Shown here: one piece after another, positions 31,045 to 41,060 of the stretch | Numbering within the stretch: the stretch's first letter is position 1 | How the letters are laid out: each line of letters begins with the position of its first letter | Source: Streptomyces lienomycini | GTDB taxonomy: Bacteria; Actinomycetota; Actinomycetes; Streptomycetales; Streptomycetaceae | NCBI RefSeq assembly: GCF_027947595.1 | Contig: NZ_CP116257.1 | Span: forward strand, 2,914,001-2,978,000 | Length of the DNA: 64,000 bases | Direction of reading: 5' to 3' | Translations under genes and position numbers: made by a program | Notes under the pieces: generated by a model | Told to the model about the DNA's origin: nothing | Seen by the model: only the letters and a program-made list of their open reading frames with translations | The model's database searches: none

Positions 31045-32019
31045 TCAGCCCGCCGCCCGGGCCGCCATCCGGGCCTTGCGTGCGGCCAGCTTCTCGTCGA
31101 ACTTGGCGGCCTCGGCGTCCAGACCGCCCATGTACAGCCCGAGTTCCTCCTGTGCCGCCTGCCCCTCCGGGCCGAGACCGTCGATCTCCATGATCTTCAG
31201 GAAGCGCAGCACGGGCTGGATCACGTCGTCGTGGTGGATGCGCAGGTTGTAGACCTCGCCGATCGCCATCTGCGCGGCGGCCCGCTCGAAGCCGGGCATG
31301 CCGTGGCCCGGCATCCGGAAGTTCACGACCACGTCGCGCACCGCCTGCATCGTCAGGTCGGGGGCCAGTTCGAAGGCCGCCTTGAGCAGGTTCCGGTAGA
31401 ACACCATGTGCAGGTTCTCGTCGGTCGCGATGCGGGCCAGCATGCGGTCGCAGACCGGGTCGCCCGACTGGTGGCCCGTGTTGCGGTGGGAGATGCGGGT
31501 GGCCAGCTCCTGGAAGGCCACGTACGCCACCGAGTGCAGCATCGAGTGCCGGTTGTCCGACTCGAAGCCCTCACTCATGTGGGCCATGCGGAACTGCTCC
31601 AGCTGGTCCGGGTCGACGGCGCGAGAGGCGAGCAGGTAGTCGCGCATCACGATGCCGTGCCGGCCCTCCTCGGCGGTCCAGCGGTGCACCCAGGTGCCCC
31701 AGGCGCCGTCGCGGCCGAAGAGGCTGGCGATCTCGTGGTGGTAGCTGGGGAGGTTGTCCTCCGTCAGGAGGTTCACCACGAGGGCGATCCGGCCGATGTC
31801 GGTGACCTTGGACTGGCCCTTCTCCCAGGCCTCGCCGTCCTCGAAGACCCCCGGGAAGTTCCGGCCGTCGGTCCACGGCACGTACTCGTGCGGCATCCAG
31901 TCCTTCGCGACCTTCAGGTGCCGGTCGAGTTCCTGCTCGACCACTTCTTCCAGCGCGTACAGCAGCCGGGCGTCGGTCCATTCTGCGGATGTGCCGAGGT
32001 GCGGGGAGACGATCGTCAC
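31045..32019 (-). CDS. Acyl-ACP desaturase
   Basis: 324 residues from the GTG at 32019, with CTGGAG upstream. The di-iron ligands of the soluble stearoyl-ACP desaturase family are visible: Glu in TEDNLPSYHHE, the EEGRH motif (AEEGRHGIVMRDYL) and the DENLH motif (ATDENLHMVFYRNLL). It introduces a double bond into acyl-ACP, adjusting membrane fluidity. The gene stands alone after a 450-bp region. Three palindromic elements at 32078-32122 lie 59-103 bp upstream of the start, indicating dedicated transcriptional control. Confidence 0.92.
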   Translation of the reverse strand: MTIVSPHLGTSAEWTDARLLYALEEVVEQELDRHLKVAKDWMPHEYVPWTDGRNFPGVFEDGEAWEKGQSKVTDIGRIALVVNLLTEDNLPSYHHEIASLFGRDGAWGTWVHRWTAEEGRHGIVMRDYLLASRAVDPDQLEQFRMAHMSEGFESDNRHSMLHSVAYVAFQELATRISHRNTGHQSGDPVCDRMLARIATDENLHMVFYRNLLKAAFELAPDLTMQAVRDVVVNFRMPGHGMPGFERAAAQMAIGEVYNLRIHHDDVIQPVLRFLKIMEIDGLGPEGQAAQEELGLYMGGLDAEAAKFDEKLAARKARMAARAAG

Positions 32020-32077
32020 GGAGAACTCCAGGGGGACGTGCGACAGTGCGAAGCGGCCGGCGAGCGGTGCCGGAAAC

Positions 32078-32122
32078 TTACGGGATCGTAGGCTACGAAA
32101 CCGTAGGTTACGAGACCGTAGG
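32078..32122. promoter_or_regulatory. Three tandem 15-bp palindromic operators before the desaturase gene
   Basis: TTACGGGATCGTAGG (32078-32092), CTACGAAACCGTAGG (32093-32107) and TTACGAGACCGTAGG (32108-32122) are directly adjacent. Each contains TACG-N4-CGTA, a short inverted repeat. On the gene strand a possible promoter (TTTAAC, 16 bp, TACGGT) overlaps the array. The exact 15-bp spacing suggests cooperative binding of a dimeric regulator. Confidence 0.75.
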
Positions 32123-32472
32123 TTAAACACACTGTAAAGGTCGCTGATCAGCAGCCGTTCGGCGGGAGCGGCGACGCCTCGAGACGCGCAGGTCCAGGGC
32201 CGAACGGGTGACCTGCGCGAGGTGTCAGGCGTACAGCCGGCGCCGCCGGACCGAGAGGCACGTCACACGGCCTTCGAGTTTCTCGGACTCGCCGATGTCC
32301 ACGAGCACTGGCTCGTGGGTCCGCCGTCCCGGACGGGCGAGGGCTTTCCTGCTTCGCACGCGGGGCCTTTCGTACGGGCGCGGGGCGTCGTCGGCTCTCC
32401 GGCGCCCGGGGCGGGCGCCGGTTCGCCATCATGCGGCGCGGACCTGCGCGGACGGAACCCCCCTCACCCCCC
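32123..32472. other. Region between the UvrA-like and desaturase genes
   Basis: About 350 bp upstream of the operator array. Several overlapping open frames exist on both strands, but none has a recognisable domain or ribosome-binding site. It may hold a degraded gene or only the terminator of the UvrA-like gene; nothing definite was recognised. Confidence 0.4.
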
Positions 32473-34731
<2,259 letters not shown>

Positions 34732-34741
34732 ACCGGGGACG

Positions 34742-36367
34742 CTAGGCGGGATACCCGACAGCGTCCGGCGTGATTTCCCTCAGTTCTCCCTCCTCGAACA
34801 GCAGCCAGCGGGTGATGCCGAGCGACTTCAGGAACGGCATGTCGTGTCCGGCCACGATCAGCGCCCCCTCGTACGCCTCCAGCGCGCTGGTGAGCTGCCG
34901 CACGCTCGCCATGTCCAGGTTGTTGGTCGGCTCGTCCAGCATCAGCAGTTGCGGCGCGGGCTCGGCCAGCATCAGTGCCGCCAGCGCCGCCCGGAAGCGC
35001 TCGCCGCCGGACAGCGTGGCCGCCCGCTGGTCGGCCCGGGCGCCCCGGAACAGGAAGCGCGCCAACCGCGCCCGGATCCGGTTGTCGGTGGCGCCCGGCG
35101 CGAACCGGGCCGTGTTCTCGGCGACGGTCAGCTCGTCGTCGAGGACGTCCAGCCGCTGCGGCAGGAACCGCGACGGCACGTGCGCCGTCGCCTCGCCCGC
35201 CACCGGTTCCAGCTCCCCGGCGACGGTGCGCAGCAGCGTGGTCTTGCCCGCGCCGTTGCGTCCGATCAGCGCGATCCGCTCGGGACCGTGCACGTCGAGG
35301 CCGCCCGCCACCCGGGCGCCGTGGGCCAACTCCAGGTCCCGCAGGGTGAGTACGGTCCGGCCCGGCGGCACGGCCGTGTACGGCAGGTCGACGCGGATCT
35401 CGTCGTCGTCCCGTACGGCCTCCACCGCGTCGTCCAGCCGTTCCCTCGCCTCGGTCAGCTTCTCCTCGTGCATGATGCGGTACTTGCCGGCCGACTGCTG
35501 GGCCGTGCGGGCGCGCAGCTTCATCACCGCCCGGGGCTCGCGCTTGGTGTCGTACATCTTCTGGCCGTACCGCCTGCGCCGGGCCAGGACGACCTGGGCG
35601 TCGGCCAGTTCGCGCTTCTGCCGCCGCAGGTCCGACTCGGCGACCCGCACCATCCGCTCGGCCGCCTCCTGCTCCACGGCCAGCGCCTGCTCGTACGCCG
35701 AGAGGTTCCCGCCGTACCAGGTGATCGTGCCGGACCGCAGGTCGGCGATCTGGTCGACCCGTTCCAGCAGTTCGCGGTCGTGGCTGACCACGACCAGCAC
35801 GCCCGGCCAGGACTCGACGGCCGCGTACAGGCGTCTGCGGGCGTACACGTCGAGGTTGTTGGTGGGCTCGTCCAGGAGCAGGACGTCCGGTCGGCGCAGC
35901 AGCAGCGCGGCCAGCCGCAGCAGCACCGACTCGCCGCCCGAGATCTCGCCGACGGTGCGGTCGAGCCCGACGTGGCCCAGCCCCAGTTCGCCGAGTGCGG
36001 CCAGCGCGCGTTCCTCGACGTCCCAGTCGTCGCCGACGTTCTCGAAGTGCTCCTCGCTGGCGTCACCCGCCTCGATGGCGTGCAGCGCGGCCCGCCGCCC
36101 GGCGATGCCGAGAGCCTCGTCGACGCGCAGGGCGGTGTCGAGCGTGACGTTCTGCGGCAGGTGGCCCACCTCGCCGGTCACCCGGACGGAGCCGTCGGCC
36201 GGGGTGAGCCGCCCGGCGATCAGCTGCAACAGGGTGGACTTGCCCGCCCCGTTGACGCCGACGAGTCCGGTCCTGCCGGGTCCGAAGGCGGCGTCGAGGC
36301 CCTCGAAGACGGTGGTGCCGTCGGGCCAGGCGAAGGAGAGGGAGGTACAGGTGAGGGAAGTAGACAT
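34742..36367 (-). CDS. ABC-F ATPase, antibiotic-resistance type
   Basis: 541 residues from the ATG at 36367 (MSTSLTCTSLSF), GGAGA upstream; an in-frame GTG about 54 nt upstream is an alternative. Two ABC domains without membrane segments (Walker A GVNGAGKST and GRNGAGKTT; signatures ISGGES and LSGGERFRAAL; LLDEPTNNLD twice) flank a charged linker rich in Arg (DLRRQKRELADAQ...). ABC-F proteins act on the ribosome; many dislodge antibiotics from the peptidyl-transferase centre. It leads an operon with the UvrA-like gene. A consensus promoter at 36635-36663 and a leader of about 260 nt suggest attenuation control. Confidence 0.9.
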   Translation of the reverse strand: MSTSLTCTSLSFAWPDGTTVFEGLDAAFGPGRTGLVGVNGAGKSTLLQLIAGRLTPADGSVRVTGEVGHLPQNVTLDTALRVDEALGIAGRRAALHAIEAGDASEEHFENVGDDWDVEERALAALGELGLGHVGLDRTVGEISGGESVLLRLAALLLRRPDVLLLDEPTNNLDVYARRRLYAAVESWPGVLVVVSHDRELLERVDQIADLRSGTITWYGGNLSAYEQALAVEQEAAERMVRVAESDLRRQKRELADAQVVLARRRRYGQKMYDTKREPRAVMKLRARTAQQSAGKYRIMHEEKLTEARERLDDAVEAVRDDDEIRVDLPYTAVPPGRTVLTLRDLELAHGARVAGGLDVHGPERIALIGRNGAGKTTLLRTVAGELEPVAGEATAHVPSRFLPQRLDVLDDELTVAENTARFAPGATDNRIRARLARFLFRGARADQRAATLSGGERFRAALAALMLAEPAPQLLMLDEPTNNLDMASVRQLTSALEAYEGALIVAGHDMPFLKSLGITRWLLFEEGELREITPDAVGYPA

Positions 36368-36634
36368 ACGGGGTCTCCGCGGTTGCTCGAAGCGGTCAGG
36401 GGCAAACGCGTATCGAGACACCGGAAGCGGGCGGCCGCCGTCGGACGAGGGAGGAGAAGTCCCGAGAGGGGTCCCGGGGAATGCCGGGCACGAAAGCCCC
36501 GCTCCGCAAGGACGGCTCGAACGCCGAGGTCGCACGCGGCGTGCACACGTGAGATGAGATACGTGTGACGCGGTGTCTCAGGACCTCAGACGAGCAACGT
36601 CCTTCTCCAATCGGCGGCAACAGAAGCGCTACGA
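36368..36634 (-). promoter_or_regulatory. Long 5' leader of the ABC-F operon, candidate attenuator
   Basis: About 260 nt separate the predicted start of transcription (near 36628) from the ABC-F start. The leader contains the hairpin CACACGT-N10-ACGTGTG (36544-36567) and further GC-rich pairing segments around 36460-36500. Several GTG/TTG-started short frames could serve as leader peptides; no ATG occurs. ABC-F resistance genes in other bacteria (for example vmlR, vga(A)) are known to use such leaders. Folding was not computed. Confidence 0.5.
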
Positions 36635-36663
36635 ACCGTACGAGCGACCGGATGGGCTGTCAA
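36635..36663 (-). promoter_or_regulatory. Consensus housekeeping promoter of the ABC-F operon
   Basis: On the minus strand TTGACA (36658-36663) is separated by exactly 17 bp from TACGGT (36635-36640). TAAAT lies 3 bp upstream of the -35 hexamer (36667-36671), the AT-rich element expected for WhiB7/WblC-activated promoters. Such a perfect -35 is rare in this genome type. Confidence 0.75.
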
Positions 36664-36705
36664 CGCATTTACGCGGTCCCGGTCCCACGCCCCAGGAGGC
36701 CCCCC

Positions 36706-37371
36706 GTGCCCCACGACCCGCTCTCCCTGCCGGCCCGGCTCTGCCTGCTGGCCTGGGACCCCGCGCGGCCCGGCGCCGCCGACACCGCCCGGGTCCACCA
36801 CCTGGTGCGCGCCGGCGCGCTCACCGAACTGGCCCAGCGCGGCCTGCTCACGGACGACGACGGCATCGCCACGCCCGTCGACCTGGACTCCGGCGCCGGG
36901 GACCCCGTCCTCGACGGGCTGCTGGAACTGGTGCGCGAGTCGCTGCCGCACCGGTGGCGGACCTGGGTGCGGCTGCATGCCCGGGTCACCTTCGACGCCG
37001 TCCGGGAGCAGTTGGTGGCCGAGGGGTGTCTGCGGGCCGAGAAGAAACGCGTCCTCGGCGTGTTCCCGTCCGTGGAGTACGCCCTCGCGCGGGCCGCCGT
37101 GCCCCGGGCGCTCCGCGAGGAGACGCGGTACGTCCTGGAGGGGCCCTTGCCGGCCGCGGAGGTCTCCGAACGGGACGCGGCCCTGGCCGCGCTGGTGGCC
37201 GCCGCCGGACTGGGCGTCCCGGCGGGGGACGGGGCGGGCGGCCGGGACCGGATCGCGGAACTGACCGGGCGCAGCGGGGCCGCGGCACCCGGGCTGCGGA
37301 AGATCGTCGGCGAGGTCCGGGACGCGGTGAGCGCCGAGACCGCGCAGGCGATGGCCCCGGCACGCGGCTGA
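36706..37371 (+). CDS. GPP34 (GOLPH3-like) family phosphoprotein
   Basis: 221 residues from the GTG at 36706 with AGGAGG 6 nt upstream. It begins PHDPLSLPARLCLLAWDP, the N-terminal signature of bacterial GPP34 proteins, and has the alternating helical pattern of the fold (LTELAQRGLLTDDDG; LLELVRESLPHRWRTWV). GOLPH3 proteins bind phosphatidylinositol-4-phosphate in eukaryotes. The bacterial members are common in Streptomyces and functionally obscure. Divergent from the ABC-F operon. Confidence 0.85.
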   Translation: MPHDPLSLPARLCLLAWDPARPGAADTARVHHLVRAGALTELAQRGLLTDDDGIATPVDLDSGAGDPVLDGLLELVRESLPHRWRTWVRLHARVTFDAVREQLVAEGCLRAEKKRVLGVFPSVEYALARAAVPRALREETRYVLEGPLPAAEVSERDAALAALVAAAGLGVPAGDGAGGRDRIAELTGRSGAAAPGLRKIVGEVRDAVSAETAQAMAPARG

Positions 37372-37401
37372 GCGGCGTCCCCGTGCGGGGCGGGGGAGGG
37401 G

Positions 37402-37818
37402 TCAGTGGCTCCCGCGCATCAGTTCCGCCAGGTCGTGGTCCAGGTCCAGCTGGAGGTGCTCCAGGCCCACCGGCACCAGCTCGCCGGTGGCCTGCAGGAA
37501 GCGGCGCAGCTCCCCCGAGCGCACATGGACCACGGCCGTGCCCTCGGGTGCGTGGAACTCCAGGACGGTGCGGTCGTACCCGTACGGGCGCACGCGGACG
37601 TCGCCGTGACCGTCCGGCTCCCGCATCCCGGCGATGAGCAGCTCGCGGGAGAAGGTCCAGCAGACCTCCACGCCCTCCAGGGTGGCGGGGGCGGGGAAGG
37701 TCATGCGGACCGCGAACGGGTCGTCGCGGTCGTAGTGCAGGGTCGCGGGAATGCTCGGCATACGCGGCGCGGCGGCGACGAGACGCGCCTCGACGGGCTG
37801 CTCGATGACGGTTGACAA
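37402..37818 (-). CDS. ssgD: SsgA-like protein (SALP), probably SsgD
   Basis: 138 residues from a TTG at 37818 with GGGAG 7 nt upstream; no ATG or GTG is better placed. The SsgA fold signature is clear: LHYDRDDPFAVRMTF, EVCWTFSRELLIAGM, DVRVRPYGYDRTVLEFHAPEGTA and SGELRRFLQAT. SALPs are small actinomycete proteins that guide cell-wall remodelling and sporulation septation. The length and neighbourhood fit SsgD, recalled as SCO6722 in S. coelicolor, affecting lateral wall synthesis. The assignment among SALPs rests partly on synteny. Confidence 0.82.
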   Translation of the reverse strand: MSTVIEQPVEARLVAAAPRMPSIPATLHYDRDDPFAVRMTFPAPATLEGVEVCWTFSRELLIAGMREPDGHGDVRVRPYGYDRTVLEFHAPEGTAVVHVRSGELRRFLQATGELVPVGLEHLQLDLDHDLAELMRGSH

Positions 37819-38001
37819 CGCCTTGCTCCCTCGTGACGGCTGGACGGGCTTCGGGGGTGGTGCGGGCCGGGCACTGGAAGAGACGACGGAATCAACCAAT
37901 CCGTGCACACGACCATCGAGTGACCTCTGTCACCGCGTTCATGCACCGGAGTGACGCGCCTCTCCTCGCCTGCCCCGCGGGGGACTTGCGCCCCTCGCGT
38001 G

Positions 38002-38067
38002 CCACGCGCGCGTGCCGTGCCCGGTCCTCCAGGGCCACGCGCGTGTGTCGTGCCCGGTCCTCTGGAC
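38002..38067. repeat. Two imperfect 33-bp direct repeats
   Basis: 38002-38034 and 38035-38067 share the pattern CCACGCGCG...CGTGCCCGGTCCTC with a few substitutions. They lie in the 281-bp divergent gap between the SsgD-like gene and the BNR-repeat gene. No coding sense was seen. Confidence 0.75.
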
Positions 38068-38099
38068 GGCGCCCGGGCGGTGGGCTAGCTTCGCCCGCC

Positions 38100-39214
38100 A
38101 TGAGGCGCTTGGGGAGCATGCGACGTACGACGGGGTCCGTTCGGACCGGCGGCAGGCGCGCGGGGCGGGTGGTGCTCGCGGGCGCGGCCTGCGCGGCGGC
38201 GCTGGCCGCGCTGACGGCCGTGCCCGCCCAGGCACACCAGCGGCCGCACTGGGACGTGAAGGACACCGGCGTCCTCGACGTCCGGTTCCGGGGGCTCGCC
38301 GCCGTCGACCGGCACACCGCCTGGGTGGCCGGCACCCGGGGCACCGTCCTGCGCACCACCGACGGCGGCGGCACCTGGCGCGACGTCTCCCCGCCGGGCA
38401 CGGACCAACTGGAGTTCCGGGACATCGAGGCCTTCGACGCCCGCCGGGCCGTGGCCCTGTCCATCGGCGAGGGCGAGGACTCCCGGGTCTACCGCACCGA
38501 CGACGGCGGGGCGACCTGGACCGAGTCCTTCCGCAACACCGACGCGCGGGCCTTCTACGACTGCCTCACCTTCTTCGACCGCCGCCACGGCCTCGCCATG
38601 AGCGATCCCGTGGACGGCAGGTTCCGCATCCTGTCGACCAGCGACGGCGGCCGCTCCTGGAAGGTGCTCCCGGACCGGGGGATGCCCGCCGCGCAGGACG
38701 GGGAGGCCGGGTTCGCGGCCAGTGGGCAGTGCCTGGTCTCCGCCGGGCCGAGGGACGTGTGGCTCGCCACCGGCGGGGCGGCACGCGCGCGTGTGCTGCA
38801 CTCCGCCGACCGCGGGCTCACCTGGACGGCCACCGACGCCCCCGTCCCGGCCGGCGACCCCGCCCGCGGCGTCTTCGCCCTCGCCTTCCGCGACCGCGCC
38901 CACGGACTCGCCGTCGGCGGCGACTTCCGCCCCGAGCAGGGCTCCCGCGGGCCGCCGCCCGGACCACCGACGCCGGCCGTACCTGGCGCCCCGCGGGCCA
39001 CCCGCCGCCCGCCTACCGCTCCGGCGTCGCCTGGCTCCCGCACAGCCGCACCGCCGCCCTCGCCGTCGGCCCCACCGGCACCGACCTCACCACGGACGGC
39101 GGCCACACCTGGCGGACGGTCGACACCGGGTCCTACGACACCGTGGACTGCACCCCGGACCGGGGCTGTTGGGCCGCGGGCGAGCAGGGCCGCGTCGCCC
39201 GTCTGGAGCGCTGA
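38100..39214 (+). pseudogene. Secreted BNR/Ycf48-like repeat protein, frame disrupted
   Basis: Starts at ATG 38100 with an Arg-rich signal peptide ending AVPAQAHQ. Asp-box/BNR motifs (S/T-x-D-x-G-x-T/S-W) recur: TTDGGGTW, TDDGGATW, TSDGGRSW and SADRGLTW in frame 3. Then, after a switch near 38938-38965, TTDAGRTW and TTDGGHTW appear in frame 2, ending with TGA at 39212-39214. Without the switch, frame 3 continues as a Pro/Arg-rich artefact. The intact protein would be about 370 residues, a beta-propeller of the Ycf48/sialidase-like type annotated as exported oxidoreductase or glycosyl hydrolase in Streptomyces. The shift equals a one-base loss (or two-base gain). Confidence 0.75.
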
Positions 39215-39286
39215 CGCCGGGCGGGGCGGGGTGTTTGTCCGTAACGTGGGTAACCGTTCGCTGAACGTGAGAGGAAGTGAGCGGAC

Positions 39287-39616
39287 ATGCCCAGCGGCTC
39301 GAACTCCAAACGGGAGCGGCAGTACGAGCACATCAAGGACAGCGCCAAGGACCGTGGCGAGAGCACCGGCCGCGCCAAGGAGATCGCGGCGCGGACGGTG
39401 AACAAGGAGCGCGCGCAGTCCGGCGAGTCGAAGACCGCCAGCCGTACGTCGACGCAGGACAAGTCGCCGAGCAGGCGCGGCGGCCAGCGGTCCGGGAAGC
39501 GGCAGGGCCCCCAGGGGCCCACCTACGACCAGCTGTACCAGGAGGCCAAGCGCCGCGACGTCCACGGCCGTTCGGGCATGAACAAGGGCGAGCTGCGGCG
39601 CGCGCTGGGCAAGTAG
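39287..39616 (+). CDS. Small basic protein, plasmid-stabilisation/Rho-N-like
   Basis: 109 residues, strongly charged. The N-terminal part (NSKRERQYEHIKDSAKDRGESTGRAKEIAARTVNK) resembles proteins annotated as plasmid stabilisation protein. The C-terminus (TYDQLYQEAKRRDVHGRSGMNKGELRRAL) looks like a Rho-N/SAP-type helix-extended-helix that may bind nucleic acid. GAGAGGAAGTGAG precedes the ATG. It is a chromosomal single gene with no antitoxin-like partner, so a plasmid role is unlikely. Confidence 0.8.
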   Translation: MPSGSNSKRERQYEHIKDSAKDRGESTGRAKEIAARTVNKERAQSGESKTASRTSTQDKSPSRRGGQRSGKRQGPQGPTYDQLYQEAKRRDVHGRSGMNKGELRRALGK

Positions 39617-39629
39617 GAGGAACGTCCCG

Positions 39630-39926
39630 CTAGCCGAGCGTCTCCCGGTACCCCTCCAGCGCCGGTGCCGTCTTCGTGGCGATGAACTCGGTGACGCGGT
39701 ACGCGCACACGCCGGCCCGGACGAACGGGTCGCCCGCGGTGATCTCCTCGATCCGCGCCCGGTCCGCCGCGACGGCGAGGATCACCCCGCCGTCGCGGGG
39801 CTCCTTGCGCCCGGAGGCCAGGAAGACGCCCTGCTCGTACAGTCCGTCGAGCCAGACCATGTGCTCCTCGAGGACGGCGTCGACGGCTTCGAGCGGGGCG
39901 GTGTAGGAGAGTTCCAGTACGAACAT
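39630..39926 (-). CDS. YciI family protein
   Basis: 98 residues from the ATG at 39926 (MFVLELSYTAPLEAVDAVLEEHMVWL). The YCII fold pattern is visible: an N-terminal strand, the HMVWLDGLYEQGVFLASG segment, DGGVILAVAAD and DPFVRAGVCAYRVTEF. Related to ferredoxin-like muconolactone isomerase-fold proteins; function is usually unknown. Divergent from the endonuclease V gene, 43 bp apart. Confidence 0.85.
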   Translation of the reverse strand: MFVLELSYTAPLEAVDAVLEEHMVWLDGLYEQGVFLASGRKEPRDGGVILAVAADRARIEEITAGDPFVRAGVCAYRVTEFIATKTAPALEGYRETLG

Positions 39927-39969
39927 GAGCGCGAGCCTACTCCGGGGCTCCCGTAGGCTTGCGGCCACC

Positions 39970-40674
39970 ATGACGACCGTGACCGTGCCGATCCCCGCCG
40001 ACTGGCCCACGACCGAGGCGCGGGCCCGCGCCGTCCAGGACGGACTGCGGGCGCGCGTCGTCCTCGACGAGCCGGGTCCGACGCCCGGCACCGGCCGGGT
40101 GACCGGCGTGGACGTCGCCTACGACGACGAACGCGACGTCGTCGCGGCGGCGGCCGTCGTGCTGGACGCCGCCACCCTCGCCGTCGTCGCCGAGGCCACG
40201 GCCGTCGGGCGGATCTCCTTCCCCTACGTGGCGGGTCTGCTCGCCTTCCGGGAGATCCCGACCGTCCTCGCCGCCCTGGACGCGCTGCCCTGTCCGCCCG
40301 GGCTGGTCGTGTGCGACGGGTACGGCCTGGCCCACCCGCGCCGCTTCGGCCTCGCGAGCCATCTGGGCGTCCTCACCGGACTGCCCACGATCGGCGTGGC
40401 CAAGAACCCCTTCACCTTCACGCACGACGCCCCGGACCTCCCGCGCGGCAGTACGTCCCCGCTGCTCGCCGGCGCCGAGGAGGTCGGGCGCGCGGTGCGC
40501 ACCCGCGACGCCGTCAAACCGGTCTTCGTCTCCGTCGGCCACCGCGTGAGCCTGGACAACGCCTGCGCGCACACGCTGGCCCTGACCCCCGCCTACCGGC
40601 TCCCGGAGACCACCCGCAGGGCCGACGCCCTGTGCCGCGAGGCCCTGCGGGCGGCCGCCCACCACCCGTCCTGA
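39970..40674 (+). CDS. nfi: Endonuclease V
   Basis: 234 residues from the ATG at 39970. The conserved regions with catalytic acidic residues are GVDVAYDDE (Asp), PYVAGLLAFREIP (Glu) and CDGYGLAHPRRFGLASHLG (Asp). It cleaves DNA one base 3' of deoxyinosine and other deaminated bases, starting repair. The C-terminus has VGHRVSLDNACAHTL typical of the family. Confidence 0.93.
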   Translation: MTTVTVPIPADWPTTEARARAVQDGLRARVVLDEPGPTPGTGRVTGVDVAYDDERDVVAAAAVVLDAATLAVVAEATAVGRISFPYVAGLLAFREIPTVLAALDALPCPPGLVVCDGYGLAHPRRFGLASHLGVLTGLPTIGVAKNPFTFTHDAPDLPRGSTSPLLAGAEEVGRAVRTRDAVKPVFVSVGHRVSLDNACAHTLALTPAYRLPETTRRADALCREALRAAAHHPS

Positions 40675-40735
40675 CTCCGGCGGCACCGCGGGAGTGCGTC
40701 GGGGAGCGGTCGGGTCGGATCGCGTCACGGTCAAG

Positions 40736-40799
40736 CGGACGAGCCGAGTGTCGGACGATCTGAGTGTCGGACGAGCCGAGTGCCGGACGATCTGAGTAC
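40736..40799. repeat. Four tandem 16-bp repeats (two 32-bp units)
   Basis: The units CGGACGAGCCGAGTGT, CGGACGATCTGAGTGT, CGGACGAGCCGAGTGC and CGGACGATCTGAGTAC are contiguous. Units 1 and 3, and 2 and 4, are each almost identical, so a 32-bp unit was duplicated. They lie just upstream of a small membrane protein gene. Confidence 0.9.
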
Positions 40800-40844
40800 C
40801 CGTACGGATGTGCCGTCCTCCGTGCCGCCGCCATGCTGGACCGC

Positions 40845-40991
40845 ATGACGACACACCACGCACCCGGAATCCCCGCCCACTCCGGCCGCCCGGTCGGGCG
40901 AGCCGTGGCGGGAGGGCTGGTGCTGGCCGTGGGCGCGGGACTGGCCTGGATCGGCGGCATGATCTACACGATCGTCGGCTGGACGGGGTAG
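40845..40991 (+). CDS. Small single-pass membrane protein (possibly MmpA-like)
   Basis: 48 residues from the ATG at 40845 (MTTHHAPGIP); an ATG at 40833 is also in frame. After a short polar N-terminus there is one transmembrane helix (AVAGGLVLAVGAGLAWIGGMIYTIVGW). The pattern recalls small Streptomyces proteins named morphogenic membrane protein MmpA; this is from memory and uncertain. Its TAG stop lies inside the left arm of a very long terminator hairpin. Four 16-bp tandem repeats precede it. Confidence 0.65.
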   Translation: MTTHHAPGIPAHSGRPVGRAVAGGLVLAVGAGLAWIGGMIYTIVGWTG

Positions 40992-41047
40992 GGGGACCCA
41001 CCCGGGCGGGCCGGCAGGGGCTCGCCCGGGCGGGTCCCCCTACCCCG
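40984..41047. terminator. Very long GC-rich terminator hairpin
   Basis: Arms of 25 nt (40984-41008 and 41023-41047) pair with a single A-C mismatch around a 14-nt loop. It separates the small membrane protein gene from the convergent reductase gene and probably ends transcription in both directions. It includes the stop codon of the small gene. Confidence 0.85.
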
Positions 41048-41060
41048 CTCCGGACGCCCG

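Noticed and set aside
39287..39616. True plasmid stabilisation or toxin gene
   Set aside because: No partner gene, no toxin motif and ordinary chromosomal context; the name is inherited from annotation of similar proteins.
40736..40799. CRISPR-like array
   Set aside because: The repeats are contiguous 16-bp units without spacers and there are no cas genes.
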